Shown: in pieces, positions 41,339 to 49,347 of the stretch | Numbering within the stretch: the stretch's first letter is position 1 | Layout: each line of letters starts with the position of its first letter | Assembly (NCBI GenBank): GCA_023382655.1 | Contig: JAHDWK010000013.1 | Coordinates: forward strand, 124,001-188,000 | Source of the DNA: Anaerolineae bacterium | Lineage (GTDB): Bacteria > Chloroflexota > Anaerolineae > Promineifilales > Promineifilaceae | Length of the DNA stretch: 64,000 nt | Reading direction: 5' to 3' | The notes under the pieces: generated by a model | The model's database searches: none | Seen by the model: only the letters and a program-made list of their open reading frames with translations | Told to the model about the DNA's origin: nothing | Translations under genes and position numbers: made by a program

Positions 41339-43525
41339 ATGAACCAACCCATCCGCATCCCCTCTCCCTCCGACCCGGAACCGAACAAATCGCGCTGGCT
41401 GCTGTGGCTGGTCGGCGGCTGCCTGTTTATGATGCTCTGCCTGGGCTGTGTGGGCATCTTAGGCCTGGGCGGCGGCTATTATGCCTATACCCAATTTAGC
41501 GCCGCGATGACGGCCGACGCGCACGCCACCGAAATTGCCCGGCGCCTGACGGAAACCATCGCCACGCCCATTGGCGACACGGCCGTACCCACCCCACCGC
41601 CTAACCCAACAGCCGACTCCATAGACAAAATCCCGGCCGATACGCCTACGCCTGCCCCTCCGGGCGAGACACCCACTACCACCGCCCCCATCCCGACCTT
41701 GCCCATCCCCGCCGGCATCGTGCAAATACCCATTCCCGCCGCCGCCGCCCAAAACTTACAACAGCTTTATCTCACCGACTTTCCGGTGCATGACTATTAC
41801 GAAACGGCCGTGCGTCTGGATGAGTACAACGGCCCGCGCACCATCACCGCCCCCACCTACCAGCCCGGCGACGGCCGTACCTTTTATAGTGACGACGCCG
41901 AAATCGAGGCCACGCTCGTAGCCGTCACCGAAAACACCTACTTCTGGGTAGCCGAAGACATCAATATCAACACCGCCGACGTTATCGCCGCCGCCAACCA
42001 GTTTGAAGAAGAGTATTACGACCCATTGGTACACCTGTTTGGCACAGTCTGGCAGCCCGGTGTAGACAACGACCCCCGCTTTTCCGTGCTGCATCTGGGC
42101 AGTTCATCCGCCGACGAACTGGGCTACTTCCGCACCGAAGACGTATACCCCCAGTCCCTTTTTGACTACTCCAACGAACAGGAAATCATCTACCTGAACA
42201 TGGGGGAACTGGAAATGGGCGAAGACCTCTACTTTGCCACTCTGGTGCATGAAGTACAGCACCTCATCCAATGGAACATGGACCCCGGCGAAACCGCCTG
42301 GATGAATGAGGGCTTATCCCAATTAGCGGAAATCTATCTGGGATTCACTGACACCGCCGACACCCTGGATTACCTGGAAAACCCGGCCACCCGCCTCAAC
42401 AGTTGGAACTATGAAGACGACGCTGTCTATGCCCATTATGCCGGCGCTTATCTCTTCCTGGTCTATATATGGGAGCAATTGGGGGAAACGGCCGTGCAAG
42501 AATTAGCCCGCCACCCGGCCACCGGCATGGCCGGCGTCTATGCCATCCTGCAAGGCTTTGCCCCCGACCTCTCCCTGGAACAGTTTACGGCCAACTGGGC
42601 CGCCGCCAATTACCTGGATAATGGGAGTAATGCGGAATTGCCGGCTGACGGCCGTTACCATTACCAAAACCTGGCCTTACGTCGTCCCACCCTATACCAG
42701 GAAGCAGAACCCACACAACCCTACGACGAAGTAGACACCCTGCCCCAATTTGGCGTTCACTATATTGATCTGCGTGATCTGCGCGGGCCGGTCACCATCA
42801 GCTTTGCCGGGGATACGGCCGTGTCCCTCATAGACGCCAACCTCAACCAGACAGCCGACGACCCCTTCTGGTACGCCCCCGCCGTGGACGAAATGAATGC
42901 CCGACTCACCGGCCTCTACGACCTCAGTAACGTCAGCCAGGCGACCCTCACCTATTCCACCTGGTACGATCTGGAAGAAGGGTACGACTACGCCTACCTG
43001 TCCATCTCCACCGATGGCGGCCAGACCTGGCAAATGCTCACCCCCAAACACAACAGCAGAGGCGATTATGGCCGAGGGTACAACGGCCGTAGCGCCACCA
43101 AACCAGACGCCGAAAATGGCTGGCTGGAAGAAAGCATCTCCCTGAACAACTTCACCGGTCAGCCCATCCAACTGCGCATTGATGTCATCACCGACGCCGG
43201 CATCACCGGTCAAGGCTTCGCCATAGACAACATCCACGTCACCGGCCACGAAGGAGCCTCCTTCACCGACGGGCCAGAAAACTGGCAGGCCGAAGGCTTT
43301 GTTCTCACCAGCGGTTGGCTGCCGCAAAGATGGTCGGTACTTCTGATTGAAGAAAAGGTAGAAGGGGAAACCAGCCCACGAGTAACGTCCCTGGCATTAG
43401 ACGACCTCAATCGTGGGCAATGGCCAGTAGACATCGGCAAAGGGGGTGCGGTGCTGATGATCATGCCGCAAACCCCCTTTGCCAACAACGAAGCCAACTA
43501 TTGGCTCAACATCAATCAACAATAG
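41339..43525 (+). CDS. Membrane-anchored zinc metalloprotease (M30/immune-inhibitor-A-like)
   Basis: This is a 728-residue protein. A transmembrane helix (about 22-45) is followed by a Pro/Thr stalk, then a metalloprotease domain with HEVQH in TLVHEVQHLIQWN (near residue 305) and the downstream Glu in WMNEGLSQLAE, the layout of M30 hyicolysin and related gluzincins. The C-terminal part (about 530-660) is a jelly-roll like that of immune inhibitor A (WYDLEEGYDYAYLSISTDGG). The active site would be outside the cell. The gene begins right after a GATTGGTTCAA hairpin region and ends at the 94-nt repeat. Confidence 0.82.
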   Translation: MNQPIRIPSPSDPEPNKSRWLLWLVGGCLFMMLCLGCVGILGLGGGYYAYTQFSAAMTADAHATEIARRLTETIATPIGDTAVPTPPPNPTADSIDKIPADTPTPAPPGETPTTTAPIPTLPIPAGIVQIPIPAAAAQNLQQLYLTDFPVHDYYETAVRLDEYNGPRTITAPTYQPGDGRTFYSDDAEIEATLVAVTENTYFWVAEDININTADVIAAANQFEEEYYDPLVHLFGTVWQPGVDNDPRFSVLHLGSSSADELGYFRTEDVYPQSLFDYSNEQEIIYLNMGELEMGEDLYFATLVHEVQHLIQWNMDPGETAWMNEGLSQLAEIYLGFTDTADTLDYLENPATRLNSWNYEDDAVYAHYAGAYLFLVYIWEQLGETAVQELARHPATGMAGVYAILQGFAPDLSLEQFTANWAAANYLDNGSNAELPADGRYHYQNLALRRPTLYQEAEPTQPYDEVDTLPQFGVHYIDLRDLRGPVTISFAGDTAVSLIDANLNQTADDPFWYAPAVDEMNARLTGLYDLSNVSQATLTYSTWYDLEEGYDYAYLSISTDGGQTWQMLTPKHNSRGDYGRGYNGRSATKPDAENGWLEESISLNNFTGQPIQLRIDVITDAGITGQGFAIDNIHVTGHEGASFTDGPENWQAEGFVLTSGWLPQRWSVLLIEEKVEGETSPRVTSLALDDLNRGQWPVDIGKGGAVLMIMPQTPFANNEANYWLNINQQ

Positions 43526-43529
43526 ACAG

Positions 43530-43623
43530 GTAAGTGTTCAGTCCCTCTGGAGACCTGACAGGTTTTTAACCTGCGAAGTTTCAAGTTGAACTGGTAAAAA
43601 ACCTGTCAGGTCTGAACGATTAC
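43530..43623. repeat. 94-nt palindromic repeat, copy B
   Basis: This is the second copy of the element at 39121-39214, in the same orientation, differing at nine positions that all fall outside the two 17-bp arms. The arms are thus perfectly conserved, which argues for selection or recent spread. Confidence 0.85.
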
Positions 43624-43625
43624 AT

Positions 43626-43657
43626 AGACAGCCGACTTTTCAAAAAATCGGCTGTCT
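43626..43657. terminator. Bidirectional terminator-like hairpin
   Basis: A perfect 10-bp stem AGACAGCCGA/TCGGCTGTCT lies between two convergent genes, with the loop CTTTTCAAAAAA. There is no long T-run on either side. Confidence 0.55.
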
Positions 43658-43667
43658 CTCAATCAAT

Positions 43668-44798
43668 CTACCCGGTACAAAAATCAGCCGATGTCGTGGT
43701 ATTCCAGAACCAGTTATAGCTAAAGTACGGTGTACCCTGCACCCGGATGGCAATCTGGTTCAACCCCTTTGCGCCATCAGGAATCGGCATGGAGAAGCGA
43801 GCCGTGCCCCCCGCGCCAGAGTTAAACGTACCTGCCGGAAAGCCCAACAACCCCTGCGTGCCCATTGACCCCATCGTCACCGTGAAGTTCATATTGGCCG
43901 GGTAATTGGCCGTCTGGAACTGCACCGGGCCATCACGCACCACCTGGCAAATCTTGATGGTGGGCGTCCCGGTCACCGGGGGCGTCACCGGGGGAATACC
44001 ACCGCTGCCGCCGTCACTGCCACCGCCGGTATTATTCCAGAACCAGTTATAGGCGTAAAACGGGGCAGCATGGCGCGTTTGGGCGCGAATGGCAATGCGG
44101 GATTGCCCCCGCAGTTCGGCCGGAATGTTGAACGTCTGCTGGGTAGCCCCACCGTTGCCGGAGCTAATTTCGCCCACTTTGATGCCGCCGATGCCCTGCG
44201 TATACATCAAGCCCATCGTCACATCAAAAAGCTGGTTGGCCGGGAAATTGTTGGTCAAAATCGTCACGCTGGTATCGGTAGCCACACTGACAATGCTAAA
44301 GGTGGGAATGCCCACATAGCTGGGTGGCGGGGTTGGTTGGCCACCGCTGCCGCCAGACGTGCCGCCGGTATTGTTCCAGAACCAGTTAAAGCTGTAATAG
44401 CCCTGGGTGCTGTCCAGCCGGATGGCAATTTGCTGCTGCCCCCTCAGGAAAGTGGGGATCGTATACGTGGCCGCCAAATCACCCCGGCTGGAATCAAAGG
44501 ACCCCACCACTTCACCACCCAAACCGGCCGTGCCCATGTAATTCATACGCACGGTGAAAATCTGCCCTCGTGGATAATTGTGCGTTTGAATAGTGACGGT
44601 CTGGTCGGGCACCACGCTGACAATGGAAATGGTGGGGATGGTCTGGGTGGCGGCGCTGGTGGTACTGGCCCCCAGTAGCAAAAAGAGAGAAAGGACAAAC
44701 AGGGTCATTCCCAATACTCGCCACGGGGAACGGCCGTGTCTCACCTCGTTCATTTTGCCAGTCGCCAACAAGCTCCCCTGAACAATTTGATTGGACAT
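43668..44798 (-). CDS. Secreted protein with three tandem NWFWN repeats
   Basis: This is a 376-residue exported protein: a signal sequence (VLGMTLFVLSLFLLLGASTT, ending near 50) and three repeats of about 100 residues. Each starts PT[IF][SK]I, contains a V-T-I-x-T-x-N-[YF]-P strand, a G-[IL]-x-G stretch and IAIR, and ends YxxNWFWNN/T. Gly/Pro-rich linkers (GGTSGGSGG, GGSDGGSGG) separate them. I do not recognise the fold; a beta-sandwich surface module is likely. AAGGAGG five bases before the ATG at 44798 fixes the start. Confidence 0.78.
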   Translation of the reverse strand: MSNQIVQGSLLATGKMNEVRHGRSPWRVLGMTLFVLSLFLLLGASTTSAATQTIPTISIVSVVPDQTVTIQTHNYPRGQIFTVRMNYMGTAGLGGEVVGSFDSSRGDLAATYTIPTFLRGQQQIAIRLDSTQGYYSFNWFWNNTGGTSGGSGGQPTPPPSYVGIPTFSIVSVATDTSVTILTNNFPANQLFDVTMGLMYTQGIGGIKVGEISSGNGGATQQTFNIPAELRGQSRIAIRAQTRHAAPFYAYNWFWNNTGGGSDGGSGGIPPVTPPVTGTPTIKICQVVRDGPVQFQTANYPANMNFTVTMGSMGTQGLLGFPAGTFNSGAGGTARFSMPIPDGAKGLNQIAIRVQGTPYFSYNWFWNTTTSADFCTG

Positions 44799-44959
44799 AC
44801 AAACCTCCTTATACAGTTGTTCGGTTAAATAAATGGAGTACGGCCGTTGGTTCACCCTGGCGGGCAAACAGTTGCAGACAAATTTAATCTGTGAGATTAA
44901 AGTGCTGTGTAACCATACCCCTCATGCACCATAGCTGCATTATACAACGGGATTATGTC

Positions 44960-44975
44960 ATGTTCTATAGAACAT
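44960..44975. promoter_or_regulatory. Perfect 16-nt palindrome ATGTTCTATAGAACAT
   Basis: This lies about 160 bases upstream of the secreted-repeat gene and downstream of the terminator of the V4R-like gene. The shape (GTTC-TATA-GAAC) suggests a dimeric repressor site. No promoter was identified next to it with confidence. Confidence 0.45.
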
Positions 44976-45012
44976 TCATTCGTTATGTAAAAACGGGAGA
45001 CGGGCAGCGCCA

Positions 45013-45052
45013 ACAAAAAAGCCCACCGGCTGCATGAACAACCAGTGGGCTT
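45013..45052 (-). terminator. Rho-independent terminator of the V4R-like gene
   Basis: On the minus strand a stem AAGCCCACTGG/CCGGTGGGCTT with one mismatch is followed by TTTTTTG, about 25 bases after the stop codon. It is a clear intrinsic terminator. Confidence 0.88.
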
Positions 45053-45077
45053 AATTCCCAAGTGAAACCGGGGGAGG

Positions 45078-45713
45078 TTACATAGGATTCTTTTCAATCA
45101 CAATCACACCTACCTCATCCCCTTTAGCAATACAATGCGTGGGCGTGACGTTATACCGCTTATCGGCATCGGCAAAGTTTTCCAATGCGCCCTGCAAAAC
45201 CCCTACTGCCAGATAACAAACAGGGGAATCAGATGTTCGCCCGGTACACATAGGGCACACATGGATATTCCAATACCAGGCCACATCATCCTCTTCCACA
45301 CTCACATTTTGGTCGCTCACCTGATTAAAAAACTTGGCAAAGAACTGCAAACCCAATGACACCCGCCGCTCAAAAGAACCAATTTTCATGGCCGCGCGGG
45401 CCGCTTTAGCAATCTGCCCAAAATGCTCAATACCGTCATTCAGCGTCTTTTTACCGGCGCGGGTGGCAAAAGCACGTGCGCCACGCGGGCCATACATATC
45501 CCAATAAGCTTGCTGCAACTTGCCCACATGGTCAAAAGGAAATTCCTTCTTCATATTGTCGGGGGGATAGTTGCCAATATACTCCGGGAGTCCAGCCAGG
45601 TTCAACAACGAGTTGACGCCATTTTTGCCGATGATTTCCTCTGTTGAGATCAAGAGGATGCGCATCCACCTGTTTGGGTAGAAACAATTTTCATTTTGTG
45701 TGCCTGAACTCAT
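45078..45713 (-). CDS. V4R-domain-like protein
   Basis: This is a 211-residue soluble protein whose C-terminal half resembles the 4-vinyl reductase (V4R) small-ligand-binding domain: WYWNIHVCPMCTGRTSDSPV followed by CYLAVGVLQGALENF, with the closely spaced cysteines common in that family. The N-terminal half is helical (a YGPRGARAFATRAGKKTLND stretch). V4R proteins bind porphyrin-like or hydrocarbon ligands. The start at 45713 is set by GGAGG five bases upstream. It is a single-gene unit with its own terminator. Confidence 0.7.
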   Translation of the reverse strand: MSSGTQNENCFYPNRWMRILLISTEEIIGKNGVNSLLNLAGLPEYIGNYPPDNMKKEFPFDHVGKLQQAYWDMYGPRGARAFATRAGKKTLNDGIEHFGQIAKAARAAMKIGSFERRVSLGLQFFAKFFNQVSDQNVSVEEDDVAWYWNIHVCPMCTGRTSDSPVCYLAVGVLQGALENFADADKRYNVTPTHCIAKGDEVGVIVIEKNPM

Positions 45714-46009
45714 TTTTACCTCCAACAACCGAGTAACCTGTGGATTGAGGCCCTGAGGGTTTTTGAAAACCTTAGGGCCTTGCCTGATTTTAGCAAGAGC
45801 CTGCCAATTATATACACCTGTACAAATCTTACATAATCAAAACAGGGTGGATTATCTGGGAAAATTATACTATGTCTACTTGACTGCTTCAATGATAGCG
45901 CATTTTTACAAAAAATGCCTATGCTTCACCGGCAGCAATTTTTATGTAACCATTATACACCGCTCCTGATGGGGACGGTAATGGTGGACAAATCCGCGCC
46001 CTGCCGTTT
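45714..46009. other. Intergenic region upstream of the SAM riboswitch promoter
   Basis: This AT-rich gap between divergent units holds an 11-bp hairpin (45748-45780, AGGCCCTGAGG with CCTTAGGGCCT). The rest shows no convincing gene. A short plus-strand reading frame of 68 codons starting at 45763 lacks any recognisable motif. Confidence 0.5.
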
Positions 46010-46038
46010 TTGACAACCAATGCGGCATTTGCTACCAT
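46010..46038 (+). promoter_or_regulatory. Promoter of the SAM riboswitch transcript
   Basis: A perfect TTGACA (46010-46015) is followed after 17 bases by TACCAT (46033-46038). Transcription would start near 46045, about 28 bases before the riboswitch. Confidence 0.65.
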
Positions 46039-46072
46039 TCGGCGCACAATTGAATAGATAAATAAAACACTT

Positions 46073-46203
46073 CTTATCCAGAGAGGTCGAGGGACCGGCC
46101 CGATGACACCTCAGCAACCGCCCGGCGGCATCGCCAACGGGAAATGGTGCTAATTCCGGCAGAAGGGTAGTTAACGAAACTATCAGTGCTTCTGGGAGAT
46201 GAG
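46073..46203 (+). ncRNA. SAM-I riboswitch (S-box)
   Basis: The leader shows the SAM-I core in order: CTTATCCAGAGAGG, then GAGGGACCGGCCCGATGA, CAGCAACC, GGTGCTAATTCC and the closing GGGAGATGAG that pairs with CTTATC to form P1. It senses S-adenosylmethionine. An intrinsic terminator follows 28 bases downstream, so high SAM should stop transcription before the trans-sulfuration and aspartate kinase genes. An SD-like GAGGAAG precedes the first gene. Confidence 0.95.
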
Positions 46204-46230
46204 CAAGTGGCGCACAGGAATGATACCCAA

Positions 46231-46265
46231 ACGCCCTTTCTGAATCTGCCAGAAAGGGCGTTTTT
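46231..46265 (+). terminator. Riboswitch-controlled intrinsic terminator
   Basis: A perfect 11-bp stem (ACGCCCTTTCT/AGAAAGGGCGT) with a nine-base loop runs into TTTTT. It is the expression platform of the SAM-I riboswitch. Confidence 0.93.
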
Positions 46266-46266
46266 A

Positions 46267-46331
46267 ATTGGAGATTGAGAGATTGGGAGATTAGGAGATT
46301 GGTTCATCTCCAATCTCTAGTCTCCAATCTT
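46267..46331. repeat. GAGATTGG word-array hairpin
   Basis: Tandem GAGATTGG words face CCAATCTC words just after the riboswitch terminator and before the ribosome binding site, forming an imperfect hairpin in the read-through mRNA leader. It belongs to the GAGATT family. Confidence 0.78.
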
Positions 46332-46343
46332 GAGGAAGTAAAC

Positions 46344-47624
46344 ATGACCGACATTGCTTTTTCAGCGAATGGGAACAAAGAGGACATGGCCGTACCCCCT
46401 CCCCCTTCACCCGGCCCGTCCACCCAGGCCGTCCACGGGGAGGTCGCCCGGCGCGTCTGGCAGCCCCACCACAGCCTGACCACGCCCATCACCCAGACGG
46501 CGACTTACACTTTCAAAGACACGGCCGATTTGTGCGCTTTCATGGAAGCGAAGATGTGGGGCGGCAACAAGGAGCGGGGCGAATACGGCCGTTACGGCAA
46601 CCCCACCGTGCGCAGCGTGGAAAAACGGATAGCGGCATTGGAAGGGGGCGGCGATGCCCTGCTCTTTCCGACCGGGATGACGGCCGTCACCCACACCCTG
46701 CTCTCCATCTTGCCCACCGGCAGCCACATCGTTATGACCGATGACTGTTACCGCAAAACGCGCCAGTTCTGCCATACCTTCCTGGCGCGGCTGGGCATTG
46801 AAACAACGGCCGTGCCCATGGGCGACTATGACGCGCTGGCGGCAGCCATTCGCCCGGAGACGCGCCTTATTCTCAGCGAAAGCCCCACCAACCCTTACCT
46901 GCGCGTGGCCGACCTGGAACGGCTGGCAGCCATTGCCCGGCCGCACAAGCGGGTGAAAACGATTATTGACAGTACATTTGCCACGCCGGTAAACCAACGG
47001 CCGTTGACCTTTGGCATTGATCTCGTCATCCACAGCGGCACCAAATACCTGAGTGGGCACAATGACGTGATGGCCGGGGTGGTGGTGGGCGAGGCCGGAC
47101 TGCTGCACGCCCTACGCCAGAGCCAGGGCATGTTGGGCGGCGTGGCCGATCCTCATGCTGCCTGGCTGGTGGAGCGCGGCCTGAAGACACTGGCGCTGCG
47201 GGTGCGCCAGCAAAATGCCAGCGCCCAGGCGGTGGCCGAATTCCTGCAAACACAGCCGCGTGTGGCGCGGGTCTGGTATCCGGGGCTGCCGTCGCACCCT
47301 GACCATGCCATTGCCCGGCGGCAGATGAGCGGCTTTGGCGGGGTGGTCAGCTTTGAGATTGCCCCTATTCCCGGCGAAAACCCGGCAGACACCACGTCCC
47401 GGTTTATTGACGCCATGACCATTCCCTACATTGCTCCCAGCCTGGGCGGCGTAGAAAGCCTGATTGAGCAGCCGGCATACATGTCCTTTTATGAGCTTTC
47501 TACCGAGGAAAGATTGACGATTGGCATCAAAGATAATTTGGTCAGATTTGCCATTGGCATTGAGGATACGGCGGATATAGTGGCGGATCTGGCGCAGGCG
47601 TTGTCGGTAATCGGTAATCCGTAA
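46344..47624 (+). CDS. Cys/Met-metabolism PLP enzyme (cystathionine gamma-synthase or methionine gamma-lyase type)
   Basis: This is a 426-residue PLP-dependent enzyme of the trans-sulfuration family. The Schiff-base lysine is in HSGTKYLSGHND (near residue 232), the PLP-stacking region is GEYGRYGNPT, and IDSTFATPVNQRP carries the Asp that binds the pyridine nitrogen. The family includes cystathionine gamma-synthase, O-acylhomoserine sulfhydrylase and methionine gamma-lyase. Control by a SAM riboswitch and a following aspartate kinase favour methionine synthesis. The ATG at 46344 follows GAGGAAG. The final IGNP and stop are encoded by a GGTAATCCG word array. Confidence 0.9.
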   Translation: MTDIAFSANGNKEDMAVPPPPSPGPSTQAVHGEVARRVWQPHHSLTTPITQTATYTFKDTADLCAFMEAKMWGGNKERGEYGRYGNPTVRSVEKRIAALEGGGDALLFPTGMTAVTHTLLSILPTGSHIVMTDDCYRKTRQFCHTFLARLGIETTAVPMGDYDALAAAIRPETRLILSESPTNPYLRVADLERLAAIARPHKRVKTIIDSTFATPVNQRPLTFGIDLVIHSGTKYLSGHNDVMAGVVVGEAGLLHALRQSQGMLGGVADPHAAWLVERGLKTLALRVRQQNASAQAVAEFLQTQPRVARVWYPGLPSHPDHAIARRQMSGFGGVVSFEIAPIPGENPADTTSRFIDAMTIPYIAPSLGGVESLIEQPAYMSFYELSTEERLTIGIKDNLVRFAIGIEDTADIVADLAQALSVIGNP

Positions 47625-47672
47625 TCGGTAATCCGTGGTTGACCGTTTACTGATAACCGATGACCGATTACC
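47604..47672. repeat. GGTAATCCG / CCGATTACC word-array hairpin
   Basis: Four GGTAATC-type words, including the stop of the PLP enzyme gene, face ACCGATGACCGATTACC words. They form an imperfect hairpin between two genes of the methionine operon. The same ACGGATTACGG word is found inside the ABC transporter gene at 1989-2003 and 2508-2518. Confidence 0.8.
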
Positions 47673-47689
47673 ATTTTTCGGAGAAAAAT

Positions 47690-49102
47690 ATGACCCTGGT
47701 TATGAAATTTGGTGGCACGTCGGTGGGGAGTGCGGCGGCAATGCGGGACACGGCCGTGCTCATCACCCAAACGAAACAGGCGTGGGGGCAGGTGGTGGTG
47801 GTGGCTTCGGGCATGGGCAGCAAACCGGAAAAAGTGACCGACTTGCTGCTCAACGGCGCGCACGCGGCGGCGGCGGGCGATGGTGAAACCTACAAACGAA
47901 ATGCGGTCTTGATGCGCCAGATTCACCTGGCAGCCATTGACGATTTGTTGGAGCCGGACGGGGAACGACAGGCGGTATTGGTGGAAAACGGCCGTTTCAT
48001 TGACCGCTACGAAGCATTATGCCAGGCCGTCTTCGTCCTGGGGGAACTCAGCCCACGGGCGCTGGACGCCATTGGCGGCATGGGCGAGCAGATGGCGGTG
48101 CGCATCCTGGCGGCCTATTTGCGGCAACAGGGACACGCTGCCAAAGCTATTGACGCCACCGAACTGATTGTGACCGATGACAACTTTTTGAACGCCTCCC
48201 CCTTGAAAACAGAGACGAATGAAAAGACACGGGGGCGGTTACGGCCGTTGCTCTCTGCGAACACTATCCCCATCGTCACCGGCTTCATTGGCGCTACCAA
48301 AACGGGCGTCACCACTACCCTGGGCCGCGGCGGCTCCGATTACACCGGCGCGATTTTGGGCGAGGCGCTGCAAGCGGACGAGGTGTGGATTTGGACGGAT
48401 GTGGATGGCGTGATGACGGCCGATCCACGTATTGTAACCACCGCCAAGAGCATCCCCAGCCTCAGCTACCGCGAAGTGTCCGAGCTGGCCTTTTACGGCG
48501 CCAGGGTGCTGCATCCCAAAACGATGCGGCCGTGTATTGAAAATAACATCCCGCTGCGTATTAAAAACACCTTCAATCCCGAACATCCCGGCACGGTCAT
48601 TGTGCCCGATACCACCGCCGCCAACGGCGGCATCAAAGCCGTGACCGCCATCAAACAGTTGAGCCTGATCACCGTAGAGGGCAAGGGGATGCTGGGTGTG
48701 CCCGGTATTGCCGCCCGCACCTTTGGCGCGGTGGCCCGCGGGGGCCAGAGTGTGCTGCTCATCAGCCAGGCTTCGTCGGAGCAATCTATCTGTTTTGCGG
48801 CGCCGGAAAGTGGCACCAAGACCATCATCGCCAGCCTGGAAGCGGAGTTTGCCGAGGAACTGAAGCGGCAGGACATTGACCGCATTTGGGCATTGGAGCC
48901 GGTCTCGATTGTGACAGTAGTGGGGGCGGGAATGCGGCACACGCCGGGTATTGCCGGGCGGCTGTTTATGGCGTTGGGCAATGCCAGCGTGAATGTGGTG
49001 GCTATTGCCCAGGGGTCGTCGGAGTGCAGCATCAGCGTGGTGGTGGCGGATCATGATACGGGCACGGCCGTGTCCCAGATTCACCGGCTCATTAGCAGTT
49101 AG
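47690..49102 (+). CDS. Aspartate kinase
   Basis: This is a 470-residue enzyme that phosphorylates aspartate, the first step toward methionine, threonine and lysine. It opens with LVMKFGGTSVGSA, has the ATP/substrate-site stretch TLGRGGSDYTGAI (near residue 215) and two C-terminal ACT domains (about 310-470, with VPGIAARTF and TPGIAGRLF), which normally bind amino-acid effectors. The ATG at 47690 follows GGAGA. With the upstream gene it forms a SAM-riboswitch operon. Its stop lies in GTGAGCAGT-type words. Confidence 0.95.
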   Translation: MTLVMKFGGTSVGSAAAMRDTAVLITQTKQAWGQVVVVASGMGSKPEKVTDLLLNGAHAAAAGDGETYKRNAVLMRQIHLAAIDDLLEPDGERQAVLVENGRFIDRYEALCQAVFVLGELSPRALDAIGGMGEQMAVRILAAYLRQQGHAAKAIDATELIVTDDNFLNASPLKTETNEKTRGRLRPLLSANTIPIVTGFIGATKTGVTTTLGRGGSDYTGAILGEALQADEVWIWTDVDGVMTADPRIVTTAKSIPSLSYREVSELAFYGARVLHPKTMRPCIENNIPLRIKNTFNPEHPGTVIVPDTTAANGGIKAVTAIKQLSLITVEGKGMLGVPGIAARTFGAVARGGQSVLLISQASSEQSICFAAPESGTKTIIASLEAEFAEELKRQDIDRIWALEPVSIVTVVGAGMRHTPGIAGRLFMALGNASVNVVAIAQGSSECSISVVVADHDTGTAVSQIHRLISS

Positions 49103-49150
49103 CAGTGAGTGGTGAGCAGTGAGCGGTGGGTAGTGAGCGGTGGGTAGTGT
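49093..49150 (+). repeat. GTGAGCAGT word array (one-armed)
   Basis: About eight tandem AGCAGT(GAG)/GGTGGGTAGTGAGC words begin inside the aspartate kinase stop region. No complementary arm follows. Two ACGGCCGT copies lie nearby at about 49199-49216 and a CATTCATC array at 49290-49330, so this gap of 245 bases is mostly repeats. Confidence 0.75.
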
Positions 49151-49347
49151 TGAACGCCGGTTAATCTTAAACTTAACGCCTGCGCCGACATTTGTTTAAC
49201 GGCCGTCAACGGCCGTTTAATCCCCCGTCAACTTTCAAATGATCCCCTGGCCTTGTTCCCTCCTTCACAAATCTCCATAATCGCCTCCCGAAGGACGAAA
49301 TTCATCATTCATCCTTCATCATTCATAATTTCCGAGGAGATTTACCC

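Noticed and set aside
44960..44975. LexA/SOS box
   Set aside because: The GTTC-TATA-GAAC palindrome is the inverse arrangement of the Gram-positive GAAC-N4-GTTC box, and the downstream gene is a secreted protein, so no SOS claim is made.
46267..46331. Tandem GAGATTGG words as a possible CRISPR array
   Set aside because: The words are 7-9 bases, contiguous and without unique spacers, and no cas gene is near. The same applies to the other word arrays.
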